A program made the position numbers and the translations under genes. Of a stretch of DNA of 64,000 bases, positions 19,917 to 27,728 are shown in pieces (within the stretch, counting starts at the first letter, position 1; the number at the start of each line of letters is the position of its first letter). The DNA comes from Corticimicrobacter populi (GTDB lineage: Bacteria; Pseudomonadota; Gammaproteobacteria; Burkholderiales; Burkholderiaceae_B): the NCBI RefSeq assembly GCF_003123725.1, contig NZ_QETA01000001.1, positions 62,001 to 126,000 on the forward strand. Direction: 5' to 3'. The notes under the pieces were generated by a model. It worked only from the letters and a program-made list of their open reading frames with translations, made no database searches and was not told the DNA's origin.

Positions 19917-20383
19917 TTTTCGGTGATCCTTTTTGTTTTTCAATTCAGTTTGATCATGTTGCGGATTGGAATCCTCCAGATGATGGCTTTTGGAAGAATG
20001 GCATGGTCTCTATTTATTTGGGAGGAAAGAGGGTTTTTGATGTTGTTGATTCTATTGAATTAAGATGCGCTTTTGATTTTTATAAGGCTGAACTTGATTT
20101 TTCTGGTGTTGATTTGGGAGAGTGTGATCTGTCCTCTCGCGAGGTTTATGAAAATGTAGTGGGGCATTTTTTTGGGGATGGTAGGGATTTGGTTGATGGG
20201 GTTTTTTATATAACTTGGAATGCGCTTAATGATTTTGGGTTTTTTTTGTGTTTTATGAAAAGTTGCGGGAAAGATAGATTTGTATGGAGTGCAGATGAGG
20301 GAAAGACTGTGCATGAAATTTTGCTGCCGTCAGGAAGCTTGTCGCGAGTTAGTGAGGAATTGTCAAAATTTAGTGGTTTTTGA
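19913..20383 (+). CDS. Imm42-like immunity protein
   Basis: 156 aa cytoplasmic protein whose ATG overlaps the exoprotein stop by 4 bases, the classic arrangement of a polymorphic toxin and its antidote. The opening MIFGDPFCFSIQFDHVADWN followed by WKNGMVSIYLGGKRVFD resembles the immunity 42 family as I remember it. It is rich in Phe and Asp, with no signal or membrane segment. GC is very low (about 40%) compared with surrounding genes, which supports acquisition together with the toxin tip. It would neutralise the toxin delivered by sibling cells. The family name rests on recall, while the immunity role rests mainly on context. Confidence 0.75.
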   Translation: MIFGDPFCFSIQFDHVADWNPPDDGFWKNGMVSIYLGGKRVFDVVDSIELRCAFDFYKAELDFSGVDLGECDLSSREVYENVVGHFFGDGRDLVDGVFYITWNALNDFGFFLCFMKSCGKDRFVWSADEGKTVHEILLPSGSLSRVSEELSKFSGF

Positions 20384-20512
20384 GTTTTTCTAATTGGTAT
20401 AAGTCTGAATTTCAAAGAGAAAGCCGTGTTTGTCTAAAGTGGGGCGACGTCTCCCCCGAGATTTAGTAGCATCAGGATTTGGATTCCAACCACTCCATGC
20501 AGGAGATTGGAC

Positions 20513-20581
20513 ATGAAGAAGCGATTTACAGAAGAACAGATCATTGGTTTTCTACGGGAGGCTGATGCGGGCCTGCCGGTC
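20513..20581 (+). pseudogene. Remnant of an IS3-family transposase OrfA
   Basis: The first 23 codons (MKKRFTEEQIIGFLREADAG, then LPV) match the N-terminal helix of IS3-family OrfA proteins of the IS407-like group. After this the match stops and the sequence is unrelated. A good ribosome binding site (AGGAG) precedes the ATG. No orfB, no right end and no target duplication are visible, so it is a relic. It sits right after the toxin/immunity cassette, where relics of recombination are often found. The 296-base gap 20384-20679 holds nothing else I can assign. Confidence 0.75.
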
Positions 20582-20679
20582 ACGCAGCATATCGCTGCAC
20601 TAAAACCGCACTCATCAGGCAGCCCGCTGTGTAATCACCTCCAGCAAGACCGCCTTTTTCAGCCGCATCAATCAGACAA

Positions 20680-23151
20680 TCAGAATTTCCCACGCAATGT
20701 CAGCATGAAACTGCGCGGCGTACCGTAGTTGTTGCGATTCTCGATATACCCCGGATACTCGTAGTAGACCTTGTCGAACAGGTTGTTGACGTTCAGTGCT
20801 GCTGTCCAGTTCGATGTCAGATCGTAGGCGACCCGCGTGTTCCATACGCTGTAGGATGGGCGGCGCAGATTGGAAATGCCATTGGTCAGGGCGCTTTGCC
20901 AGTTCACGCCCAGGCCCATGCTCAATTGGTTCCATTCGCCCGGCAGGCGGTATTCACTCCAGAGGCGCAGCAGGTGGCGCGGCGTTTCTTCGCTGAAGGT
21001 TTGTCCTTCGCGATCCGGATCACGCAGGTATTTGTTGCGGTTGTATGTATAGCCAGCGGCCACTTGCAATCCCGGCAGCAGTTCGCCATTCAGCTCTGCC
21101 TCGAAACCCTGGCTCCTGACCTTGCCTGCTGCACGCGAGCAATAGCCGCCGTTGCAGATCGGCCCTGCGGCATAATCCTGCACGGCACGGTGGGTCTGGT
21201 CGATGCGATACACGGCCAATGAGGCCGTGAGCTGCCCCTCCATCAGATCGCCCTTGATGCCGGCCTCGTAGTTGGCTCCCACGATGGGCTCCAGGATACT
21301 GCCGTCCTGCGTGGTTGCCGTTTGCGGTTCGAAAATATCGGCATAGCTGGCATACAGCGCCCATTGTGGCGAAAGCGCATAGACCGCGCCCAGGAACGGC
21401 GTGAATTCTGCGCTGGCCTTGCTCTTGCTGACATCGCTCCAGGTGGCTGCCTGCGTGGTATAGCGGCTTTCGAACCAGCTCATGCGCCCGCCCGTGATCA
21501 GTGTCAGGTCTTCGGTCAGGCTGCTGCGCAACTGGGCATAGATGCCTTTCTGCACGTGTGGGTCATAGCGTGACAGGCGCTGTGAGTCGGGGAATACATC
21601 CGGCTTGGCAATGCCTGAGTCAGGGTTGAAGACATCCAGGGGCGCGTAGTTGGAGTTGTATTCGATGCGGTCGCTTGATGTCAGGCGCGACATGCTGGCA
21701 CCCACCAGCAGATCCTGGGGCATGCCCCATACGCTGAAGCGGCCGTTTATGTTGGCATCAAAGCCGAAATGCTCGCTGGATTTGTCGTAATTCCAGGCGT
21801 TGCGCTTGGGACCGGTCAGTGTCGCGGGATCTACCGCGCCGGTTGCGTCCAGCGCCGAGGTGATGCTGGTTTCCCTGGCATGGCTGGCGGCGATTTTCAG
21901 CCGCCAGTCGCTGTTGAACTGGTGTGTCAGATCGGCAAAGACCTGGGTTTCGTTGCGGTCCCACTGGTTCCAGTCTGCCCCCAGGAAAGTCGAGCGTTTC
22001 AGGCCCAGGTCGCTGCCATCGCTGAAGCGAGGCAGGCCACCGAAAAAGGGCGTGGAGCGCAGCCTCGATACCAGTACGCCTGCGCCTAGCGTGGTGTCGG
22101 GCGTCAGGTCGTAGTCCAGGGCCAGGTAGAGGTTGGTATTGCGCTCCTTGACCTTGTCGATGAATGATCCCTTGTCGTCATAGTCGAGTACGGCGCGGGC
22201 GCGCAAACTGCCATCCTGGTTGAGTGCGCCACCGGCGTCCAGCATGCCTCCCAGGTGATCCCAGGAGCCCGCACGGGTTTCGACCCGGATCTGTGTGTCG
22301 GCGGTTGGCCGCTTGCGTACCAGATTGACCGAGCCGCCTGGCTGGCCGGCCCCTTCGAACAGGCCTTGCGCGCCCCGGAAGACTTCGACACGATCCAGGT
22401 AGGCGGTACTGGCGGTAAAGCTGTTGCCGACGGCATAGAAACTGCGGGACAGGGGCACACCGTCATACTGGATATTGCTGATGGTGAACCCGCGTGAGTA
22501 GAATTTGCGCCCGCCATCGGCGACCTCACTGATGGTCACGCCCGTGGTGTTCTCCAGGACGTCGCTGAGGGTGGTCAGGTTCTGGTCGGTCAGCCGCTGC
22601 CGGGTGATGACTGTGACCGATTGCGGAATGTCGATGAGTGCCTGTTCGGTCTTGCCGATGGTTGCGGCTCTGGCCGCATACGATTGCGAGTCTTCTGTCG
22701 TGGCATTGTGGGTACCCGTGATCAGCACGGGAGCCAGCAGGCTGGTCGAGGGAGACGGGTTCGCCTCGATGCGGATGCCGCCTTCGACACGCGCTGCGCG
22801 GTAGCCTGTACCCGACAGCAGGATACCCAGCCCCTGGGTGACATCGTAGCGGCCATCCAGGCCGGTGCTGCGCAGGCCACGCAATTGTTGGGCCGAATAG
22901 ATCAGCGAGATGCCGGCCTGTCGTGCAAATGCGGCCAGGGCATCGTCCAGCGGACCGGCGGCAATGTTGAACGGGTAGGTGGTCTGTCGGTGGGTCGAGG
23001 CGGTGGCTGGCTGGGCTTCGGCCGTATGGGGAGCAAGGCTGGTCAGGGCGACCGCCAGCGACAGCAAGACGATGGGCGAAGACTTGCAGTGCGCGCGCGC
23101 GGTCGCCTGGCTGGATGACGCAGCCATGGACTGGAGACAAATGGGCTTCAC
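20680..23151 (-). CDS. TonB-dependent siderophore receptor with signalling domain
   Basis: 823 aa outer-membrane receptor. After a long signal region (to about residue 46, AEA/QPA) comes a secretin/TonB N-terminal (STN) domain with FNIAAGPLDDALAAFARQAG, the part that talks to FecR. Then come the plug (IDIPQSVTVITRQRLTDQN, LENTTGVTI) and a 22-strand barrel ending MLTLRGKF. The plug style is that of hydroxamate or catecholate ferrisiderophore receptors (FpvA/FhuE-like); the exact siderophore cannot be read. It is the last gene of a sigma-antisigma-receptor set, and induction by its own ligand is expected. The stop lies next to the IS relic region. Confidence 0.93.
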   Translation of the reverse strand: MKPICLQSMAASSSQATARAHCKSSPIVLLSLAVALTSLAPHTAEAQPATASTHRQTTYPFNIAAGPLDDALAAFARQAGISLIYSAQQLRGLRSTGLDGRYDVTQGLGILLSGTGYRAARVEGGIRIEANPSPSTSLLAPVLITGTHNATTEDSQSYAARAATIGKTEQALIDIPQSVTVITRQRLTDQNLTTLSDVLENTTGVTISEVADGGRKFYSRGFTISNIQYDGVPLSRSFYAVGNSFTASTAYLDRVEVFRGAQGLFEGAGQPGGSVNLVRKRPTADTQIRVETRAGSWDHLGGMLDAGGALNQDGSLRARAVLDYDDKGSFIDKVKERNTNLYLALDYDLTPDTTLGAGVLVSRLRSTPFFGGLPRFSDGSDLGLKRSTFLGADWNQWDRNETQVFADLTHQFNSDWRLKIAASHARETSITSALDATGAVDPATLTGPKRNAWNYDKSSEHFGFDANINGRFSVWGMPQDLLVGASMSRLTSSDRIEYNSNYAPLDVFNPDSGIAKPDVFPDSQRLSRYDPHVQKGIYAQLRSSLTEDLTLITGGRMSWFESRYTTQAATWSDVSKSKASAEFTPFLGAVYALSPQWALYASYADIFEPQTATTQDGSILEPIVGANYEAGIKGDLMEGQLTASLAVYRIDQTHRAVQDYAAGPICNGGYCSRAAGKVRSQGFEAELNGELLPGLQVAAGYTYNRNKYLRDPDREGQTFSEETPRHLLRLWSEYRLPGEWNQLSMGLGVNWQSALTNGISNLRRPSYSVWNTRVAYDLTSNWTAALNVNNLFDKVYYEYPGYIENRNNYGTPRSFMLTLRGKF

Positions 23152-23241
23152 GAAAATGGTTCCAAAAGGGGCGGTTGATATGGGGCAGTGCGCACTGCTT
23201 CAACCTGTATGACGGATGAATCCGCCTATCCCCTCAAAAAA

Positions 23242-24231
23242 TCAGCCCCTGGCGCGTACGTGGGTCTGTGTGCCGCCCCACCATCGGCGGGTGATCTGGA
23301 TTTCAATGGGCAAGTTCTGGCTCAACAGTGCCAGTACTTTGCGGGTGTCACTGAGCTGGAACACGCCCGAGACCGGCCATTGCGCAACGGCGGGATCGCA
23401 GGTGATGGTGCCGTGATGGCGCGACAGTTCGTCGAGGAACCGGGCCAGTGCCATTTCGCGCACGGACAGTTCTCCCTCGGTCCAGGCGGCTGCATCCATC
23501 CTGGCATCATCCGGCAGGGGCATGACCTGGGCGGGCGTCATCAGGGCGGCGTCGCCGGCATGCAGCGTGGCCAGTGCCGTGTCGCCAGGGCTGTCATGGG
23601 GCCATAGCGAGACGGCTCCTTCATCGACGGCGACTTCGGAATGGGTGTCGAGCAGGCGCACGCGGTAGCGCGTGCCCAGGGCCTGGGCGCGACCGTCGCG
23701 CGTCTGTACGAACAGGGGACGTCCTTGTGGATCGTGGCCCGACGTCAGGTAGATTTCGCCGGACAGCAGTTCGATACGGCGGAACTGGGGCGTAAAAGCA
23801 ATATTGACGGCAGTATCGGTGTTGAGCAGCAGAATACCGCCGTCTGGCAGCGCGATGCGATGGCGCTCACCGCGTCGTGTAGAGGTATCTGCCAGCACAT
23901 GCTGGACAGCGGATGTGCCGTGCAGACGCCATGCCAGCAGCCCGCCCGTGGTCAGAATGCCCAGTGACATCAGCGCCTTGCGGCGTGCCGTCCGTCGCTG
24001 TGCGGCTTCGGCCTGGCGCAGGACATGGGTTGCCGCCAGCGGAGGCAGGCTCGCTGCGGGCCGTTGCAGGTGGGAGCCAAGCGCCTGCAGGCGTTCCCAC
24101 ACCACCGCATGCATGGGGGCGGCCTGTTTCCAGGTCTCGAAGGCCTGCCAGTCCTGTGCGTTGGCCGTGTTGTGCTGTAGCCGGATGCGCCAGGCGATCG
24201 CGGCATCCAGGATGGCCTGCTCACTGTCCAT
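23242..24231 (-). CDS. FecR-family anti-sigma / sigma regulator
   Basis: 329 aa inner-membrane protein that passes the signal from the receptor's STN domain to the ECF sigma factor. Cytoplasmic N-terminus with the DUF4880 style (AIAWRIRLQHNTANAQDWQAFETW), one TM segment near residues 87-103 (LMSLGILTTGGLLAWRL), and a periplasmic FecR domain (RRIELLSGEIYLTSGHD, ALGTRYRVRL). The C-terminal STN-like region GVFQLSDTRKVLALLSQNLP is also present. It overlaps the sigma gene by 11 bases, and a 90-base gap separates it from the receptor gene. Confidence 0.92.
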   Translation of the reverse strand: MDSEQAILDAAIAWRIRLQHNTANAQDWQAFETWKQAAPMHAVVWERLQALGSHLQRPAASLPPLAATHVLRQAEAAQRRTARRKALMSLGILTTGGLLAWRLHGTSAVQHVLADTSTRRGERHRIALPDGGILLLNTDTAVNIAFTPQFRRIELLSGEIYLTSGHDPQGRPLFVQTRDGRAQALGTRYRVRLLDTHSEVAVDEGAVSLWPHDSPGDTALATLHAGDAALMTPAQVMPLPDDARMDAAAWTEGELSVREMALARFLDELSRHHGTITCDPAVAQWPVSGVFQLSDTRKVLALLSQNLPIEIQITRRWWGGTQTHVRARG

Positions 24232-24748
24232 AGGTGAGGCGGTAGCAGTGTTGCAGCGCCTGTGCCAGGTAGCGTTCGACCGTGGCGACGGATTTGCCGA
24301 TCTGGCGGGCGATCTGCGGGCAGCTCAGGCCATCCATCTGGGCCAGCAGGAATACCTCGCGGACTAAAGGCTTGAGGCGACCCAGCATCTGTGCGATCTG
24401 TTCAAGCGACTCAATGATCAGAAAGCGCTCTTCTTCGGAGGGCCAACTGGCCTGGGGATGGCTGTGCAGTACGGCCAGGTAGGCACGCTCGATTTCCATC
24501 CGGCGCCAGTGATCAACTACCAGGCGATTGGCAATGGTACGCAGGTAGGCGCGTGGTTCGCGCAGTGTCGTGTCGGTTGCGGCCGCCTTATCGGCCGACA
24601 GCAGGCGCACGAAGGTGTCCTGGGCCAGGTCTGCCGCCTGGTGGGCATCGCCCAGTTTCAGGCGCAACCAGCCTCGCAGCCAGTCGTGATGGTCACGGTA
24701 CAGCGTGGAGACGATGTCATGGGAACGGGCGCAGGACTCGGCGGACAT
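24221..24748 (-). CDS. FecI-type ECF sigma factor
   Basis: 175 aa. Region 2 is visible in DAHQAADLAQDTFVRLLSA and RAYLRTIANRLVVDHWRR, and region 4 in PLVREVFLLAQMDGLSCPQIARQIGKSVATVERYL. This is the iron-starvation subgroup that switches on an adjacent TonB receptor. It is the first gene of the leftward sigma-fecR-receptor unit and probably Fur-repressed (see the site at 24783-24803). The product starts MSAESCARS. Confidence 0.92.
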   Translation of the reverse strand: MSAESCARSHDIVSTLYRDHHDWLRGWLRLKLGDAHQAADLAQDTFVRLLSADKAAATDTTLREPRAYLRTIANRLVVDHWRRMEIERAYLAVLHSHPQASWPSEEERFLIIESLEQIAQMLGRLKPLVREVFLLAQMDGLSCPQIARQIGKSVATVERYLAQALQHCYRLTYGQ

Positions 24749-24782
24749 CGGGGATGCAGGCAGGAAACTTTGTGAGTGTGAA

Positions 24783-24803
24783 TTGTTTCCATTAATGATA
24801 AGC
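24783..24803 (-). promoter_or_regulatory. Possible Fur box upstream of the first FecI-type gene
   Basis: The sequence ttgtttccattaatgataag carries one good Fur half-site (AATGATAAG) and a poor second half. It lies 35-55 bases upstream of the sigma-factor start, where Fur sites for fecI genes usually are. It is a weak match, supported mainly by position and family knowledge. Confidence 0.3.
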
Positions 24804-24866
24804 GGCAGGCCGCGCCCCAGTCAAACAGATCCGGGGCGGGTGTTGCGTTTGTGAGTGAAGTGTCGT

Positions 24867-25835
24867 TCAGTAGGGGCCGGCTGTATCCAGCGCACTGCGA
24901 ATGGCGGCCGCCAGCTCGTTGATTTCGAACTTGGCCACATAGCCATTGGCACCGACCTTGCGCACATGATCTTCGTTGGCGCTGCCCGAAAGCGACGAGT
25001 GGATGATAACGGGCAGGTTCTTCAGGAAATTGTCGGACTTGATGTTGCGGGTCAGGGTAAAGCCATCCATCTCCGGCATTTCCAGGTCGGTCAGCACGAA
25101 GGCGATCTTTTCCGAGATCGGCTTGCCTTCGGCCTTGGCTTCCTGGGCGATGACTTTGATCCGGTTCCAGGCCTCCAGCCCGGTGATATGCATGGAAAAG
25201 GGGATCTCCATGGCGTTGAGGCCCTGCTCGAGCAGGGTGCGCGCCACGCGCGAGTCTTCGGCCACGATGGCGACGGCACCCGGCTTGATATCGAACTGAT
25301 TGGTTTTGACCTTTTCGATGCCGCTGGTGCGGTCGGCAGGAATGATGTCGTAGAGGATCTGTTCAACATCGAGGATCTGGGCCAGGCGGCTGGTGGACTG
25401 GTCGCTGTCGAGGCGGGCGATGCTGGTAATGTAGCTGCTGCCCACGCCGGATTCGGCGGTCAGCACCTGGCTCCACTCAAGGCGGACGATATCGTCGACG
25501 GATTCCACGGCAAAGGCCTGGACGCTGCGGGCGTACTCGGTGATCAGCAGGATGTTGAGGCCGGTCTGCGGGGTGCAGCCGGTCACGGCGGGCAGGTCGA
25601 TCACGGGAATGATCTTGCCCCGGATGTTGACCATGCCCAGGATCGGCGGGCGCATCCCTGCGGCCTTGGTCAGGCTCGGCATGGGAACGATTTCGCTCAG
25701 CTTGAAGACGTTGATGCCGAACAGTTCCGAGTGGCCTTTGTCAGGGGCAGCACCGAGCCGGAACAGAAGCAACTCAAACTTGTTGGCGGAAGTAAGGTTG
25801 GTCCGTTCCTCGATTTCTTTCTGAAAATCGTCCAT
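24867..25835 (-). CDS. cheV: Chemotaxis coupling protein CheV
   Basis: 322 aa when started at the ATG at 25835, preceded by GGGGACAGC as ribosome binding site; this removes 12 unlikely residues. Residues about 1-165 are a CheW-like coupling domain (FELLLFRLG, ELFGINVFKLSEIV, VNIRGKIIPVIDL). Residues about 185-320 are a response-regulator receiver, with the phospho-acceptor in FVLTDLEMPEMDGF and the conserved Ser and Lys in IIHSSLSG and YVAKFE. It links chemoreceptors to CheA and may adjust signalling by phosphorylation. It stands alone, away from a che operon. Confidence 0.94.
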   Translation of the reverse strand: MDDFQKEIEERTNLTSANKFELLLFRLGAAPDKGHSELFGINVFKLSEIVPMPSLTKAAGMRPPILGMVNIRGKIIPVIDLPAVTGCTPQTGLNILLITEYARSVQAFAVESVDDIVRLEWSQVLTAESGVGSSYITSIARLDSDQSTSRLAQILDVEQILYDIIPADRTSGIEKVKTNQFDIKPGAVAIVAEDSRVARTLLEQGLNAMEIPFSMHITGLEAWNRIKVIAQEAKAEGKPISEKIAFVLTDLEMPEMDGFTLTRNIKSDNFLKNLPVIIHSSLSGSANEDHVRKVGANGYVAKFEINELAAAIRSALDTAGPY

Positions 25836-25962
25836 GCTGTCCCCAGGCGCACACCACGTATCGTTGCGCAAAAATTTGAAACATCTACCGTACCGCTGGC
25901 AGATGGTGGCGTCAACAGACTTCTCTGGATGTGGGGTGCGCGCAAAAGGGGCTTGACGCGGG

Positions 25963-26223
25963 TCAGGCGACGATACGGAAATCGATCACGATGGCACCCG
26001 GTTCGCGAGTGACATATTCAATCTCGATCCGGTCGCCGAAATAGTCCACCAGTTGCTGCAGCAGCGGCAGGGGATCATGGTCGTTGCAAAAGCGCATGGC
26101 TTCGCCAGGCTGCAGGGCAGACAGTGCACCGAAAATAGCTGCGTGCCGGAAGCGCTTGGCGACGCCACGGGCGTCGAAAGGGTAGATGTTTTCGTTGAAC
26201 AGGGGCAGTGCGTGGTCGGTCAT
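25963..26223 (-). CDS. DUF2249 domain protein, coupled to the P450 gene
   Basis: 86 aa. Start ATG at 26223 overlaps the P450 stop (ATGA), so the reading is fixed by coupling; the longer upstream frame is antisense noise. It has the DUF2249 pattern: an early short segment (NIYPFDARGVAKRFRHAAIF), a middle GEAMRFCNDHDPLPLLQQL matching the D-HxP-like centre of the family, and a C-terminal GAIVIDFRIVA strand. DUF2249 proteins resemble sulfur-carrier TusA folds and often sit near hemerythrin, NO or copper stress genes. The role here is unknown; a partner or redox helper of the P450 is an inference. Confidence 0.7.
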   Translation of the reverse strand: MTDHALPLFNENIYPFDARGVAKRFRHAAIFGALSALQPGEAMRFCNDHDPLPLLQQLVDYFGDRIEIEYVTREPGAIVIDFRIVA

Positions 26224-27335
26224 GCTGATTTTTCCGGTAAAAGGGGATGGAGGTGCAGGCCAAGCAGCGCAAAGCCGCTGGCCGGTGAAGAGGCCGGCTG
26301 GGTCTCGATGGCCCGGGCCGGTTCGATATGACGCGTCCGGGCCAGTGTGGTCCGGATCAGTGTGTCCAGGGCCATGCGCGACATGCCGGCACCCGGACAG
26401 GCGTGGATGCCGGCACCGTAGAGCAGGTTGGCGGCCGGAGAGCGTGCCGGGCGGCATTCCAGCGGGGCGTCGAAGACGCTGGCGTCACGATTGGCTGCGC
26501 CCCACATCAGGGTCAGCCGGGCACCTGCAGGCAGATCGATGCCGGCCAGGGTGCAGGCCCGAGTGGTGATGCGGCGGTTGGACGGCAGGGGCGCACGGAT
26601 GCGCAGGATTTCATCATTGGCAGCGGTGATGTCCTCGGGTTGCCTGCGCAGTGCCGATTGCAGGTCCGGGTGCGTGGCCAGCCAGTGCAGCAGGATGCCG
26701 GCACTGGCCGCGATGGTGCCCAGCTCGCCGACCGTCCAGTTGCGCAGGATGCTGACCAGCACGGCATCATCCAGCGGCTGGCCATCCAGGGTGCTGTGCA
26801 GCAACGCCGTGGTGATGTCGTCGGGAAACGCGTCGCTGCGGCTGCGCCGCTCGGCTAGTATGGTGCGGATTGTGGTGTCGAATGAATGGGCAACCGCCTC
26901 CAGCGCCTGTGGATTACCAGAGGCCACGGCGGCATTTTTCTGCTGAATCCAGTCCTGCAACGGCGTGTGGCGTGAGTCGTTCCATCCCAGAAAGGCGCAT
27001 TGCAGGCGCAGCGCGAAGGGATCGGCCAGCCCTGCCATGGCTTCGATGGCATCGCCATGAGCCAGTGCGCCGACCAGGTCGTCGCAGATGGCCTGGCAGC
27101 GTGGGGCTAGTTCTGCCATGCGTGCAGCGGAAAAATGTGGCTCGATCAGTGCCCGGTAGCGGCTGTGTTCAGGTGGATCCATGCCGTTGGGCACGGCTAG
27201 GTGGCGCGATACGCGACTGCTGAAGGTGTCGTGATCGGCCAGAATGCGACAGACCTCGGCATGGCCGGTGACGACCCAGCCGCCGGCTCCATCTTCGGTA
27301 AGCGGGGCGGCGTGAAGTGTCGGGTCGTGAGTCAT
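26220..27335 (-). CDS. Cytochrome P450, short and atypical
   Basis: 371 aa, shorter than the usual 400 or so because the N-terminal A-helix region is nearly absent. The haem-thiolate loop is clear (NLLYGAGIHACPGAG, Cys ligand), as is the ExxR motif in NDEILRIRAP and a typical DPPEHSRYRALIEPHFS block. The I-helix oxygen-activation motif reads GELGT where most bacterial P450s have A/G-G-x-D/E-T, so the acid is replaced by glycine while a threonine can still be aligned. That suggests unusual chemistry, such as peroxide use or NO/nitrite handling, or simply a divergent proton path. No ferredoxin gene is adjacent. Its only operon partner is the DUF2249 gene. Confidence 0.9.
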   Translation of the reverse strand: MTHDPTLHAAPLTEDGAGGWVVTGHAEVCRILADHDTFSSRVSRHLAVPNGMDPPEHSRYRALIEPHFSAARMAELAPRCQAICDDLVGALAHGDAIEAMAGLADPFALRLQCAFLGWNDSRHTPLQDWIQQKNAAVASGNPQALEAVAHSFDTTIRTILAERRSRSDAFPDDITTALLHSTLDGQPLDDAVLVSILRNWTVGELGTIAASAGILLHWLATHPDLQSALRRQPEDITAANDEILRIRAPLPSNRRITTRACTLAGIDLPAGARLTLMWGAANRDASVFDAPLECRPARSPAANLLYGAGIHACPGAGMSRMALDTLIRTTLARTRHIEPARAIETQPASSPASGFALLGLHLHPLLPEKSA

Positions 27336-27463
27336 GGGCCTGTTCCTGTCGCAGACGCTGCGGTGAGGGCATCAGGATAGGCGGGCGGCGGTCTGGGGCG
27401 GAATGATGAAGGTCAAGCGCCTGAGGCAATTGGCGGAGGGGATGCTGGTGTGGGCCGAAATAT

Positions 27464-27497
27464 AAAAAAGCCTTCGGCGTAAACCGAAGGCTTTTTG
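27464..27497 (-). terminator. Terminator downstream of tRNA-Ser
   Basis: The stem GCCTTCGG (27470-27477) pairs with CCGAAGGC (27484-27491) around a 6-base loop. It is flanked by a run of A before (27464-27469) and T after (27492-27496), so it can work in both directions. It lies immediately beyond the 3' end of the leftward tRNA gene. Confidence 0.9.
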
Positions 27498-27503
27498 AAT
27501 ATC

Positions 27504-27594
27504 TGGCGGACAGAGGGGGATTCGAACCCCCGATACGCTTTTGACGTATACACGCTTTCCAGGCGTGCGCCTTCAACCACTCGGCCACCTGTCC
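27504..27594 (-). tRNA. tRNA-Ser (anticodon GGA)
   Basis: Read on the reverse strand: 91 bases beginning GGACAGGTGGCCGAGTGG and ending CTGTCCGCCA, with CCA encoded. The acceptor stem GGACAGG pairs with the 3' end (last pair G-U). The anticodon loop CTGGAAA has GGA at 27560-27558. The long variable arm typical of serine tRNAs is present, and the T-loop TTCGAAT is intact. It decodes UCC and UCU. Confidence 0.97.
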
Positions 27595-27728
27595 CATGCA
27601 TCAAAGGCGGCTGGGCTGTACTAGCTGCGCTGCGCTTTTTGCGAATCCGGCATTCTAGACCAGAATGCGGATCCTATCAAGTCAGCCTGTCTTCGGATGG
27701 TGTCGACCTCCCCGCAATGTCAGGCAGT

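Noticed and set aside
24855-26012. 385-codon forward frame opposite cheV
   Set aside because: Antisense shadow; cheV on the other strand has intact CheW and receiver motifs.
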